Source: Streptomyces sp. QL37 | GTDB taxonomy: Bacteria; Actinomycetota; Actinomycetes; Streptomycetales; Streptomycetaceae | Direction: 5' to 3' | NCBI RefSeq assembly: GCF_002941025.1 | Contig: NZ_PTJS01000001.1 | Span: forward strand, 8,003,678 to 8,067,677 | DNA length: 64,000 nt | Shown here: positions 36,023-43,125 of the stretch, piece by piece | How the letters are laid out: each line of letters begins with the position of its first letter | How positions within the stretch are numbered: position 1 is the first letter of the stretch | Translations under genes and position numbers: made by a program | The notes under the pieces: model-generated | What the model saw: only the letters and a program-made list of their open reading frames with translations | Told to the model about the DNA's origin: nothing | The model's database searches: none

Positions 36023-36211
36023 ATATGTGTGAGTGAGGGTCGGAAAGGAGCCGAGGACGACGAACAACGGTAATTCGAGGCGGAGTTGACGACCGCCCTG
36101 AGCACCTCCGCCGGCCCGGCTGTGATCGACGTGCGCGTCGACGCGTCCGAGGTGCCGTGGACCCCGCAGGGCAGGATCGCCGCCCTGAGGGACGGCACCG
36201 AAACGCGGTGA
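36023..36211 (+). pseudogene. C-terminal remnant of a TPP-dependent (acetolactate-synthase-like) enzyme
   Basis: In one frame the sequence ends ALSTSAGPAVIDVRVDASEV, then PWTP and about 13 more codons to TGA 36209. GPAVIDVRVD followed by PWTP is the typical tail of thiamine-pyrophosphate enzymes. The same frame upstream has a TAA at 36071 between EDDEQR and FEAEL, where a real gene would read through. No start or catalytic core is nearby, so this is a decayed fragment. Confidence 0.4.
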
Positions 36212-36408
36212 GCCGAGGCGCCACCGAGGTCTCCATGCGCCGGGATGCCACAGAGATCCTTTGAGCGTCTGCCCCCGCTGGGGCGCGACGGGCAGCCCCA
36301 TGCCGTCGCCCCCACGGAGCCGGCGCCCGGTCGGGGCGGGTCGAACGCCCGCGGCCGGACACCGGCCCCGCCCTTGTGGGCCGGACGGGCGGTCCGACCG
36401 GGGCGGTG

Positions 36409-36840
36409 TCACTCGCAGAAGATCTGTACCTTGGCGTCGGGGTCGTCGACATCGATGCTGACGTCGTCGAGATGCTCGACGAGGTCCTCCAGGTGCTGAG
36501 GCTTCAGCTCGCCGAGGTCGATCGGCACCCCTGCCTTGCCCAGCTCCGCGTTGACCTTGGTCAGTGCCTGCGGCGGGAGGAGACTGGTGAGCCGGACCCC
36601 GGCGCGCAGCAGTTGCAGCGGGACCCGGATATTGACCCGGCTCCCTCCCTCCTTGCCGGACTCGTCTGCCGCGTTCACCACCACGCGCAGGTACTTGGGC
36701 CGGGACTTCGAGCGGGGTGCGGTTCCCGTCGGCGACTCGGGCTGCTCGCGGTCGAGGGCGCCGATCAGGCGCTCGGCCTCGTCCGCGGTGATCTTTCCCT
36801 CGGCCAGCATCTCCAGGATCTGGCGGCGTTGCTCGTTCAT
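36409..36840 (-). CDS. SHOCT-like/DUF2089-associated protein
   Basis: A 143-residue soluble protein. The N terminus (RRQILEMLAEGKITADEAERLIGAL) is the short helical repeat seen in YvlB/LiaX-like and DUF2089 proteins. The rest (KYLRVVVNAADES to VDDPDAKVQIFCE) is a beta-rich domain. It is the last gene of a three-gene operon 17 bases after the small membrane protein. Function unknown; related genes act in envelope-stress circuits in Firmicutes (family knowledge, not shown here). Confidence 0.7.
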   Translation of the reverse strand: MNEQRRQILEMLAEGKITADEAERLIGALDREQPESPTGTAPRSKSRPKYLRVVVNAADESGKEGGSRVNIRVPLQLLRAGVRLTSLLPPQALTKVNAELGKAGVPIDLGELKPQHLEDLVEHLDDVSIDVDDPDAKVQIFCE

Positions 36841-36856
36841 CTACTGCTCCTCCGAC

Positions 36857-37117
36857 TCATCTGACGCTTACCGTTACGGCCGTTCCGTCGTACTCGAGCT
36901 CGAACCGGGTGCCGGGCAGAGCCCGCACGATCTGTCCCGCGCCACGCAGCGCGCCTCCCGGGCTCACGCCGGTGGCGCGACAGGCGATCAGCCCGGCCGC
37001 CACGGCGAGCAGCAGCAACGGGAACAACACCAGCAGGACCGGCAGGACCGGGATGTGCAGCCGCCGCCACCGGCCGTCCCGACGGCGGCGGCGTACCGAC
37101 ACCAACTGCGGGATCAC
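36857..37117 (-). CDS. small membrane protein
   Basis: 86 residues: a basic N-terminal tail (SVRRRRRDGRWRRLHIP), one strong helix at about 24-48 (VLPVLLVLFPLLLLAVAAGLIA), then a short beta-hairpin-like domain ending YDGTAVTVSVR. It overlaps the DUF2089 gene stop by 4 bases (ATGA), so expression is coupled. Confidence 0.75.
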   Translation of the reverse strand: MIPQLVSVRRRRRDGRWRRLHIPVLPVLLVLFPLLLLAVAAGLIACRATGVSPGGALRGAGQIVRALPGTRFELEYDGTAVTVSVR

Positions 37118-37482
37118 CGGGGCTTCTCCAGCTCGGCCAGCGCTTCCTGGGCGTTGATCTCCCCGCGCCGGAGCCGGTCGACGACGTCGGCGGCGCCGGT
37201 GGGCGCCGGGTCGGTGTCGACGAAGTCGAGGTGCTCGGCGATGCGCTTCAGCCGGGACTTGATCGTCGGGTAGCTCACCCCGAAGATCCGCTCCATCTCC
37301 TTGATCGAACCGTGCGACCGTACGAACGCGGCGACGAACACCTGGTCGTCGATGCCCAGCTGAGCAAGCTGCGGCGGCTCGAACTGCCCCTCGACAGCCA
37401 CGCCACTGTCCGTGAGGCGGACCCGCTCGACCACGAACGGCTGTCCACGCGTCAGGTCCGTCAGTTCCTGCCAGTCCATCAT
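37114..37482 (-). CDS. DUF2089 family (HTH) protein
   Basis: A 122-residue protein. The family's HTH is clear at about residues 52-75 (FVRSHGSIKEMERIFGVSYP, then TIKSRLKRI). A C-terminal helix pair (VVDRLRRGEINAQEALAELE) matches the N terminus of the third gene product. Probably a DNA-binding regulator of this operon. First gene after a good housekeeping-type promoter. Confidence 0.82.
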   Translation of the reverse strand: MMDWQELTDLTRGQPFVVERVRLTDSGVAVEGQFEPPQLAQLGIDDQVFVAAFVRSHGSIKEMERIFGVSYPTIKSRLKRIAEHLDFVDTDPAPTGAADVVDRLRRGEINAQEALAELEKPR

Positions 37483-37513
37483 CGGCCCCTCACTCCCGCG
37501 ACTCTCGCTCTTA

Positions 37514-37542
37514 TTTGTATCTTGAGTTTTTTAAGGCGTCAA
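37514..37542 (-). promoter_or_regulatory. sigma-70-type promoter of the DUF2089 operon
   Basis: On the minus strand TTGACG (-35, 37542-37537) and TACAAA (-10, 37519-37514) are separated by exactly 17 bases in an AT-rich patch, 32 bases from the ATG. This fits HrdB-type promoters. Confidence 0.6.
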
Positions 37543-37553
37543 TGCGAAAAAGT

Positions 37554-38816
37554 TTAATTTTCTGATCTGGATCTCAAAATTCTGGCTCCGAGTCCCCGGC
37601 GGGGGAGCAGCAGAGGAGTCGCCAGCAGGAGCACGCCGGCCAGGCCGATGGCCGTACGAGGGCCGAGCAGACTGCCCAGTACGCCCCAGAGGGCTGTCAG
37701 GAGGGCGGTCGAAGCCTTGGCCGTCACCGCCCAGGCGGTCAGGGTGCGGGTGACCCGGTCGGTGGCGGTGAGCTCCAGGCGGCAGGTGGCGTGCACCGGG
37801 TTGAAGACGGCGCAGCAGAGGATGAGCCCGAGTTCGACCCCCACCACCAGCAGCAGCCCGCCGGTGCCCGGCCCCAGGAAGGCCAGGCCGACCGGCCAGA
37901 CCGCGCGCAGCGTCCCGGCCACGACCAGGACCTGATGCTGCCCGAACCGGGTCGTCAGCGGACGGGCCAGCCGTGAACCGAGCAGCCCGCCGACCGCGGG
38001 AGCGGCGAAGGCGAGGCCGTACTGCCACGGCGCGAACCCGAGCCGGCCGAGCATGAGAACGGCCAGCAGCGGCTGGGTGGCCATCACCAGGCCGTTGAAC
38101 AGGGCGGTGTTGAAGAACAGTGCGCGCAGAGTCGCGTCGGCGAGGATGTACCGCCAGCCGTCGAGCAGGTCCCCGGCCCGCATGCGACCGGCCCCCCGTC
38201 GCGCGGGCGGCGGCTCGTGGCCGCCCGTCGCACGGATGCCCAGGGCCGAGAGCAGATAGCTGACCGCGTCGGCCACCAGCGTGGCCATCGGGCCGAGGAG
38301 CCCGATCGCCGCGCCGCCCAGCGGTGGTCCGATGATCGTGGTCGTCCAGTTCGTGGCCTCGAACCGGGCGTTGGCGACGAGCAGGTCCTCGGGCGGCAGC
38401 AGTGTCTTCAGGAAGGCGCCGGAGGCGGCGCGGAAGGTGATGTCGGCTGCCGAGACGACGACCGTGACCAGCAGGAGCTGAAGGAAGGTGAGCTCACCGA
38501 GCGCGAAGGCCACGGGGACCGTGAGCAGCGCCGCGAACCGCACCAGGTCCATCGTGATCAGCACCGGCCGCTTGCGGCGGAACTCCACCCACGGGCCGAG
38601 CGGCACCGCGACGGCCGCGCCCACCGCCGCCCCCACGGAGGACAGCGCCGCGACCTCGGCCGGTCCGGCGCGCAGCACCTGGACGGCGATCAGCGGGAAC
38701 GCGCCGAAGGCGAGCCACGTGCCGAGCGCGCTGGTTCCGTACGCTCCCCAGAGCCACCCGAACCGCCGACCCAGCCGGTGCCCGGGCAGCCGCCCCGGCC
38801 GCTGCCCGCTCTTCAT
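37554..38816 (-). CDS. MFS transporter (MFS_3/enterobactin exporter-like)
   Basis: A 420-residue, 12-helix MFS protein. The first helix is FGWLWGAYGTSALGTWLAF, and loop 2-3 reads GPWVEFRRKRPVLI. It has the FEATNWTTTIIGPPLGG stretch common to the MFS_3 group of drug and siderophore exporters. ATG 38816 follows GAGGGG. It is divergent from a LysR regulator, the probable controller. Substrate unknown; a link to the siderophore cluster 3 kb away is possible but unsupported. Confidence 0.85.
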   Translation of the reverse strand: MKSGQRPGRLPGHRLGRRFGWLWGAYGTSALGTWLAFGAFPLIAVQVLRAGPAEVAALSSVGAAVGAAVAVPLGPWVEFRRKRPVLITMDLVRFAALLTVPVAFALGELTFLQLLLVTVVVSAADITFRAASGAFLKTLLPPEDLLVANARFEATNWTTTIIGPPLGGAAIGLLGPMATLVADAVSYLLSALGIRATGGHEPPPARRGAGRMRAGDLLDGWRYILADATLRALFFNTALFNGLVMATQPLLAVLMLGRLGFAPWQYGLAFAAPAVGGLLGSRLARPLTTRFGQHQVLVVAGTLRAVWPVGLAFLGPGTGGLLLVVGVELGLILCCAVFNPVHATCRLELTATDRVTRTLTAWAVTAKASTALLTALWGVLGSLLGPRTAIGLAGVLLLATPLLLPRRGLGARILRSRSEN

Positions 38817-38915
38817 GCCCGACCCCTCGCCACTCACCCGTACAACCGATCCGCGATCGGTGTCATCCAAGCGAGCCCCGTGACCGGGGGTCAAACAACC
38901 GCAGGACCGAGAGCA

Positions 38916-38930
38916 ACAACCAGCAGTTGT
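38916..38930. promoter_or_regulatory. candidate LysR binding site
   Basis: ACAAC-CAGCA-GTTGT, a perfect 5-bp dyad with a 5-base spacer between the divergent MFS and LysR genes. It lacks the strict T-N11-A form, so the assignment is tentative. Confidence 0.35.
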
Positions 38931-38935
38931 GGCCG

Positions 38936-38941
38936 TAAGGT
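38936..38941 (+). promoter_or_regulatory. -10 hexamer of a leaderless promoter
   Basis: TAAGGT ends exactly 6 bases before ATG 38948, which has no Shine-Dalgarno. Confidence 0.5.
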
Positions 38942-38947
38942 GTCGGC

Positions 38948-39883
38948 ATGGACCTCGACGCCGTCCGGACCTTCGTCGCCGCCGCGGAGGCGGGGCAGTT
39001 CCGGGAGGCCGCCACCCAGCTGGCGGTCACCCAGCAGGCCGTCTCCAAGCGCATCGCCGCGCTGGAGCGAACCCTCGGAGTACGGCTGTTCACCCGCACC
39101 GTGCGCGGCGCAGGGCTCACGATCGACGGTCAGGCGTTCCTGCCCCATGCCCGCGAGTTGCTGCGCGTGGCCGAGCGCGCGGTCGCTTCCGTGCACACCG
39201 GCAGCCGTCCGCTGCGCGTGGACGTGATCGCCTCCCGCGGCGCGGCCTCGGGCCTGATGCGCGGCTTCCACCGGGCGCACCCCCGGATCGACCTCGACGT
39301 GGTGATGCTGCTCGAGATCGAGGCGGCCGTAGCCGCCATCCGGTCCGGCGCGATCGACGCGACTTTCCGCGCCGTCGCCGTGCCCGGCCGGCCACTCCCG
39401 GAGGACATCGAGTCCGTCCGGGTGCTCGACGAGCCGCTCGAACTTCTGACGGGCCCCGCCCACGCGCTGGCGGACGCCCGGTCGGTGACCGTCGCCCAGC
39501 TCGCCGGGCACCGCATCTGGATGCCCGGCATCGTGCCCGGCAGCGAGTGGGCCGCCTACTACGACGACCTCGTCGCCGAGTTCGGCCTCACCATTGAGGC
39601 GACCGGCCCCAACTTCGGCTCCGACGCCCTCCTGGACACCGTCGCCGACACACCGGCCCTGGCCACCTTCATGGGCGGGCTGACCCGCCTCGTCTGGCCC
39701 GCCGGCCACGGCCTGCGCCGCATCCCGGTGACCGGCCCCACACCCGTCTACCCGCACTCGCTCCTCTGGCACCGCGACAATCCCCACCCGGCACTCGCAG
39801 CCCTCCGCGCCCACCTCGCCGCCACCGCCGCCGGCCACGGTGCCGCCGGGACCTGGACCCCTGGCTGGGTGCTTCCCCGCTGA
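38948..39883 (+). CDS. LysR-family transcriptional regulator
   Basis: A 311-residue LysR protein. The winged HTH at residues 1-60 is standard: LDAVRTFVAAAEAGQFREAA, then TQQAVSKRIAALERTLGVRLFTR. A periplasmic-binding-like sensor domain follows (RVDVIASRGAASGLMRGFHR). Transcribed divergently from the MFS exporter 131 bases away, the classical LysR arrangement. Its mRNA is probably leaderless. Confidence 0.9.
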   Translation: MDLDAVRTFVAAAEAGQFREAATQLAVTQQAVSKRIAALERTLGVRLFTRTVRGAGLTIDGQAFLPHARELLRVAERAVASVHTGSRPLRVDVIASRGAASGLMRGFHRAHPRIDLDVVMLLEIEAAVAAIRSGAIDATFRAVAVPGRPLPEDIESVRVLDEPLELLTGPAHALADARSVTVAQLAGHRIWMPGIVPGSEWAAYYDDLVAEFGLTIEATGPNFGSDALLDTVADTPALATFMGGLTRLVWPAGHGLRRIPVTGPTPVYPHSLLWHRDNPHPALAALRAHLAATAAGHGAAGTWTPGWVLPR

Positions 39884-40078
39884 ACTCCGGCTCCGGAGAC
39901 CGTCAAGGCCCCCTCCTCCCGCTCATCGAGGGCACGCACGCGGGAGCTCTCCAGGTCCCGGCCCCGTCTCCCACTCCCCGGGGATCCACCGCGCGGGAGC
40001 CCCGGCAGGGCGTCGCCGCACGGCCGAGGCCGCGACCCCGCCCGGGTCACGGCCTCGCTCACACGGCTCGCCCATGTG

Positions 40079-40549
40079 TCAGGCGTACGGGGATCCCTTC
40101 GAGGGCTGCTCCGGGACCGGTCCGCCGGGCCGGAACCGCTCGACCCCGACGATGTGCCGCACCTTGAGCGGGCGCACGATCACGGCGACCCGCTGCTCCT
40201 CGGGCATGAGCCACTCGAACCGCTCGCTGCCCAGGTACTTCTGAGCCAGCCGGTCCATCCGCGCGTGCGCCTCCTCGCCCTCGACGAAACGGGCCACCTC
40301 ACCGCTGATCTGTACGCGGTCGAAGGGATCGGCCGCGTCCGCGTGGGAGAGGTAGACACGCGGATCGCGACGCAGGTTCTCCTCCTTCACCCGGCCCACC
40401 GAGGTGTTGAACGTCAGCTCGCCCTCACCCTCCAGGTCCACCCACATCGGGCTGACCTGCGGTGCACCGTCGGCGGACACGGTGCCGACGTACCAGATGT
40501 GGGCAGCCTGCAGCCGGGCACGGACGGCTTCGTCAAAGATCGCAGTCAT
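40079..40549 (-). CDS. pyridoxamine-5-phosphate-oxidase-fold (FMN/F420) protein
   Basis: A 156-residue split-barrel flavin-binding protein: HIWYVGTVSADGAPQVSPMWVD, LTFNTSVGRVKEENLRRDPR and VQISGEVARFVEG are the usual PPOX-class blocks. Actinobacterial members often use F420 or heme; the cofactor cannot be told here. ATG 40549 has TAGCCT 6 bases upstream and no ribosome-binding site. Confidence 0.83.
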   Translation of the reverse strand: MTAIFDEAVRARLQAAHIWYVGTVSADGAPQVSPMWVDLEGEGELTFNTSVGRVKEENLRRDPRVYLSHADAADPFDRVQISGEVARFVEGEEAHARMDRLAQKYLGSERFEWLMPEEQRVAVIVRPLKVRHIVGVERFRPGGPVPEQPSKGSPYA

Positions 40550-40555
40550 CCGTCG

Positions 40556-40561
40556 AGGCTA
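40556..40561 (-). promoter_or_regulatory. -10 hexamer of a leaderless promoter
   Basis: TAGCCT on the minus strand ends 6 bases before ATG 40549. Confidence 0.5.
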
Positions 40562-40786
40562 CCAACCATGATCACCAGGACGGTTCCGGGTAACCGTCGC
40601 CCGCACGAGGGGCCGGCCCACGGCTCTCCGCCGGAGGGGAGGACTTGCGCCGGTCGCCGGTCACCCGAGATCGATGGGCTCGACCGGAGGGGGCTCTGAT
40701 GGCAGGTCAAACCGGATGGAATCACGTGGTGGGAGGGCCGGATCACATCGATCCGCACTGTGTATTCTGCCCCAAGAAGTGCGAAG

Positions 40787-40805
40787 TTAGGTTAGCCTCG
40801 CCTAG
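40787..40805. promoter_or_regulatory. iron box (DmdR/IdeR site) 1
   Basis: TTAGGTTAGCCTCGCCTAG fits the 19-bp actinobacterial iron-box consensus (TTAGGTTAG-x-CTxxCCTAA form) closely. It lies about 125 bases before the carrier-protein gene, so the carrier and reductase genes should be switched on when iron is short. Confidence 0.8.
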
Positions 40806-40928
40806 GTTCGGACGGGGCTGCGTGTCCCGGCCGGGCGTGCGCGTACGTCGCACCCGTGACGGGACGTCGTGACCACCATCGCCGGCGCTGACCCCGCAGC
40901 CGGTGTCCATCCCCTCAGGAGCCATTCC

Positions 40929-41171
40929 ATGAACCAGCAGACCTTGACGCCCGAGCGTGTACGCGCCGACGTCGCGGAACTGATCGGCTGCGACCCGGCC
41001 GAGATCGAGCTCGACGACAACCTGAACGATCTGGGGCTCGACTCGGTGCGGACCATGGTCCTGATCGAGCGCTGGCGCGGGGCGGGGGCGGACGCGCTGG
41101 AGTACCCCGACCTGGCCGAGCAGCCCGAACTGGGCCACTGGACGGAGCTTCTGACGGGTGGCCCCGCATGA
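40929..41171 (+). CDS. free-standing aryl carrier protein
   Basis: An 80-residue carrier domain with the phosphopantetheine site DLGLDSVRTM (Ser39). Its surroundings (LDDNLNDLGLDSVR, then LIERWRGAG) resemble the EntB/DhbB aryl carrier more than ordinary PCPs. It would hold 2,3-dihydroxybenzoate or salicylate for the first condensation domain of the NRPS. ATG 40929 follows AGGAG. It overlaps the next gene by ATGA. No isochorismatase part is attached and no aryl-AMP ligase is in the window. Confidence 0.82.
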   Translation: MNQQTLTPERVRADVAELIGCDPAEIELDDNLNDLGLDSVRTMVLIERWRGAGADALEYPDLAEQPELGHWTELLTGGPA

Positions 41172-42019
41172 GCCTCGCCGACCACCGGGCCCGTCACCTG
41201 GACCGGATCGCGGAAGTCCGTGAGGGTCTCCACGCCGAGAAGGTGGGCTACCCGATCGGTGTCCGGGAGACCGAGGTCGTACGGACCGCCATGGTCGGGG
41301 CCGGTCTGCTGCGGGTGACCCTCGGCGGGAAGGGGACCGAGGGCTTCGAGGCCCATGCGCCGGACGAACACGTGAAAATGCTCTTCCCGGATACGGACGG
41401 CACCCTGAGGCTGCCGGAGCCGAACGGGACGATGCTGCGCTGGGCGGGGTCGGTGCTCCGTTCGCGTCAGTACACGGTGCGGCGTTACGACCCGGTCTCC
41501 GGCGAGATCGACATCGACATCGCCCTCCACGACGGCGGTCTCGCCTCCGACTGGGCGCGTGAAGCCCGGCCCGGCGCGGTGATGCACCTCGCGGGTCCGC
41601 CCGGCGGGCTCATCGTCCCGGACTCCTACGACCGGTACCTGCTCGCGGGCGACATCACGGCGCTGCCGGCGATCGCGCGCCGGCTGGAGGAGCTGCCCAG
41701 GAGTGCGAAGGGCTGGGCGTTCGTCGAAGTCCCCGACGCCGCACAGGAGATCGAACTCTCCGCGCCCGAGGGCGTCGAGGTGAGCTGGCTGCACCGCGGC
41801 GACCGGTCGACGGCGGCCGACGAGGCCTTCGTACGGGCCGTGACCTCGGTGACCGTACCCGAGGGTGAGCGGGTGTACGTGTGGGTCGCGGGCGAGGCGG
41901 GGCAGATCAAGCCTCTGCGCCGCTGGGTCCGCGACGAGCTGGGTCTGGGCAAGGCCGATCACGACATCACCGGTTACTGGAAGCGCGGGGTCGCGGACTT
42001 CGACGAGGACGACCACTGA
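41168..42019 (+). CDS. siderophore-interacting protein (FAD ferric-siderophore reductase)
   Basis: A 283-residue SIP-family flavoprotein that reduces ferric siderophore in the cytoplasm. The FAD-binding barrel contains RSRQYTVRRYDP (about residues 98-109) and HLAGPPGGLIVP. The NADPH-binding half ends with the family hallmark WVAGEAGQIKPLRRWVRDEL, then HDITGYWKRG. It is coupled to the carrier-protein gene by a 4-base overlap under iron box 1. Confidence 0.93.
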   Translation: MSLADHRARHLDRIAEVREGLHAEKVGYPIGVRETEVVRTAMVGAGLLRVTLGGKGTEGFEAHAPDEHVKMLFPDTDGTLRLPEPNGTMLRWAGSVLRSRQYTVRRYDPVSGEIDIDIALHDGGLASDWAREARPGAVMHLAGPPGGLIVPDSYDRYLLAGDITALPAIARRLEELPRSAKGWAFVEVPDAAQEIELSAPEGVEVSWLHRGDRSTAADEAFVRAVTSVTVPEGERVYVWVAGEAGQIKPLRRWVRDELGLGKADHDITGYWKRGVADFDEDDH

Positions 42020-42083
42020 CCGACGGGCAGGTCGGGAAGCGGACTTGATGCCGCCCCGGGTGTCTTGATGAGAATTTTTGAAC

Positions 42084-42102
42084 TAAGGTAAGCCTTACCT
42101 AA
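42084..42102. promoter_or_regulatory. iron box (DmdR/IdeR site) 2
   Basis: TAAGGTAAGCCTTACCTAA is a near-perfect palindrome (inner AGGTAAG-C-CTTACCT exact) matching the iron-box consensus. It sits 18 bases before the lipoprotein ATG, with GAGGAG in between, and would control the whole uptake - NRPS - exporter run. Confidence 0.9.
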
Positions 42103-42120
42103 ATTTTCGAGGAGCATCGC

Positions 42121-43125
42121 ATGTCCATACGCAGAACCTCCGGCCTCGTCGGCGCCGTGTCGCTGGCCTTGATCCTGGCCGGGTGCGGGTCCTCGTCGGA
42201 GGGCGAGAGCGGGTCGGACGCGTCGGGGGAGGCCAAGACCCGGGTGTTCGCCGCGGACAACGGGAAGATCACCATTCCCGCGGACCCGAAGCGTGTGGTG
42301 GCCACCGGGTATGCCGTACCCGCCCTGATCGAGGCCGACGCGCCGCTCGTCGGGATCTCCTCGTGGAAGCGCGGCGAGCCGATGATGAGCAAGGAGGACC
42401 TCGCCGAGTACAAGAAGCTCACCAAGGTGGCGGGTGAGCAGGCGGCCGAGACCAACTACGAGGCCATCGCCGAGGCCGAGCCCGACCTGATCGTCATCGG
42501 TGTACCCGCCCCCGTGCTCGGCGACATCGACGTCAAGCGGCTGGAGACCATCGCCCCCGTCGTGGCCATCGGCCCGACCCTGCCGTCCGCCTGGCGTGAC
42601 CTCTCCCGCAAGCAGGCGGACGCCGCCGGCGCCCTCGAGAAGTTCGACGCGGGCCAGAAGGCGTACGAGGCCAAGGCCGCCGAGCTGGCCACGAAGTACA
42701 AGGACGTGCTGCCCCAGCTCAAGCTGGGTCACGTCGGTGCGTACGGCGAGGTCGCCAAGGGCAACTTCCACCGCGAGTTCGACGGCTCGTGGGGAACCAA
42801 CATCGCCCAGGACATCGGCGCGAAGTACTACGGCAAGGTCAAGAAGCCCGGCAAGGGATCGAGCGCGGTCAGCGAGTACCCCTCCCTCGAGGAGCTCCCG
42901 GCATCGCTCGCCGAGGCCGACGCCATCACGTACTCCGTCAACGCCGACGGCTCCGTCTCCGAAGCCGTCCAATACGTCCTCGACTCCAAGCTGTGGAAGA
43001 ACCTCCCCGCGGTCAAGGCCGGCAAGACCTTCCCTCTCCGCTACACCGAGGCCGCGACCTACGGGTCGGCCATGAACACCCTGGACGCGATCGACACGTC
43101 GTTCGCTCCGCTGCTGAAGTCGTGA
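42121..43125 (+). CDS. ferric-siderophore-binding lipoprotein
   Basis: A 334-residue solute-binding protein of the FepB/FecB class. The lipobox is LILAGC with Cys22. The mature protein has two Rossmann-like lobes (RVVATGYAVPALIEADAPLV; YEAIAEAEPDLIVIG) joined by a long helix. It delivers ferric siderophore to the two permeases next to it. Its stop overlaps the first permease start (GTGA). Confidence 0.93.
   Translation: MSIRRTSGLVGAVSLALILAGCGSSSEGESGSDASGEAKTRVFAADNGKITIPADPKRVVATGYAVPALIEADAPLVGISSWKRGEPMMSKEDLAEYKKLTKVAGEQAAETNYEAIAEAEPDLIVIGVPAPVLGDIDVKRLETIAPVVAIGPTLPSAWRDLSRKQADAAGALEKFDAGQKAYEAKAAELATKYKDVLPQLKLGHVGAYGEVAKGNFHREFDGSWGTNIAQDIGAKYYGKVKKPGKGSSAVSEYPSLEELPASLAEADAITYSVNADGSVSEAVQYVLDSKLWKNLPAVKAGKTFPLRYTEAATYGSAMNTLDAIDTSFAPLLKS

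Larger units (their letters stand above)
35469..36408. other. gene-poor stretch with decayed coding remnants
   Basis: 940 bases without a convincing complete gene. GC content is lower and more uneven than in the flanking genes. It contains a doubtful 72-codon frame (35692) and a fragment that reads as the tail of a TPP-dependent enzyme (36023-36211). No tRNA, repeat array or clear promoter was seen. Confidence 0.6.
40550..40928. other. intergenic control region of the siderophore locus
   Basis: 379 bases. The first 12 hold the -10 hexamer of the PPOX gene. 40562-40786 shows no gene or obvious signal. The rest carries an iron box and an open leader of about 120 bases before the carrier-protein ATG; a GTG at 40869 in the same frame is an unlikely earlier start. 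Confidence 0.6.
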
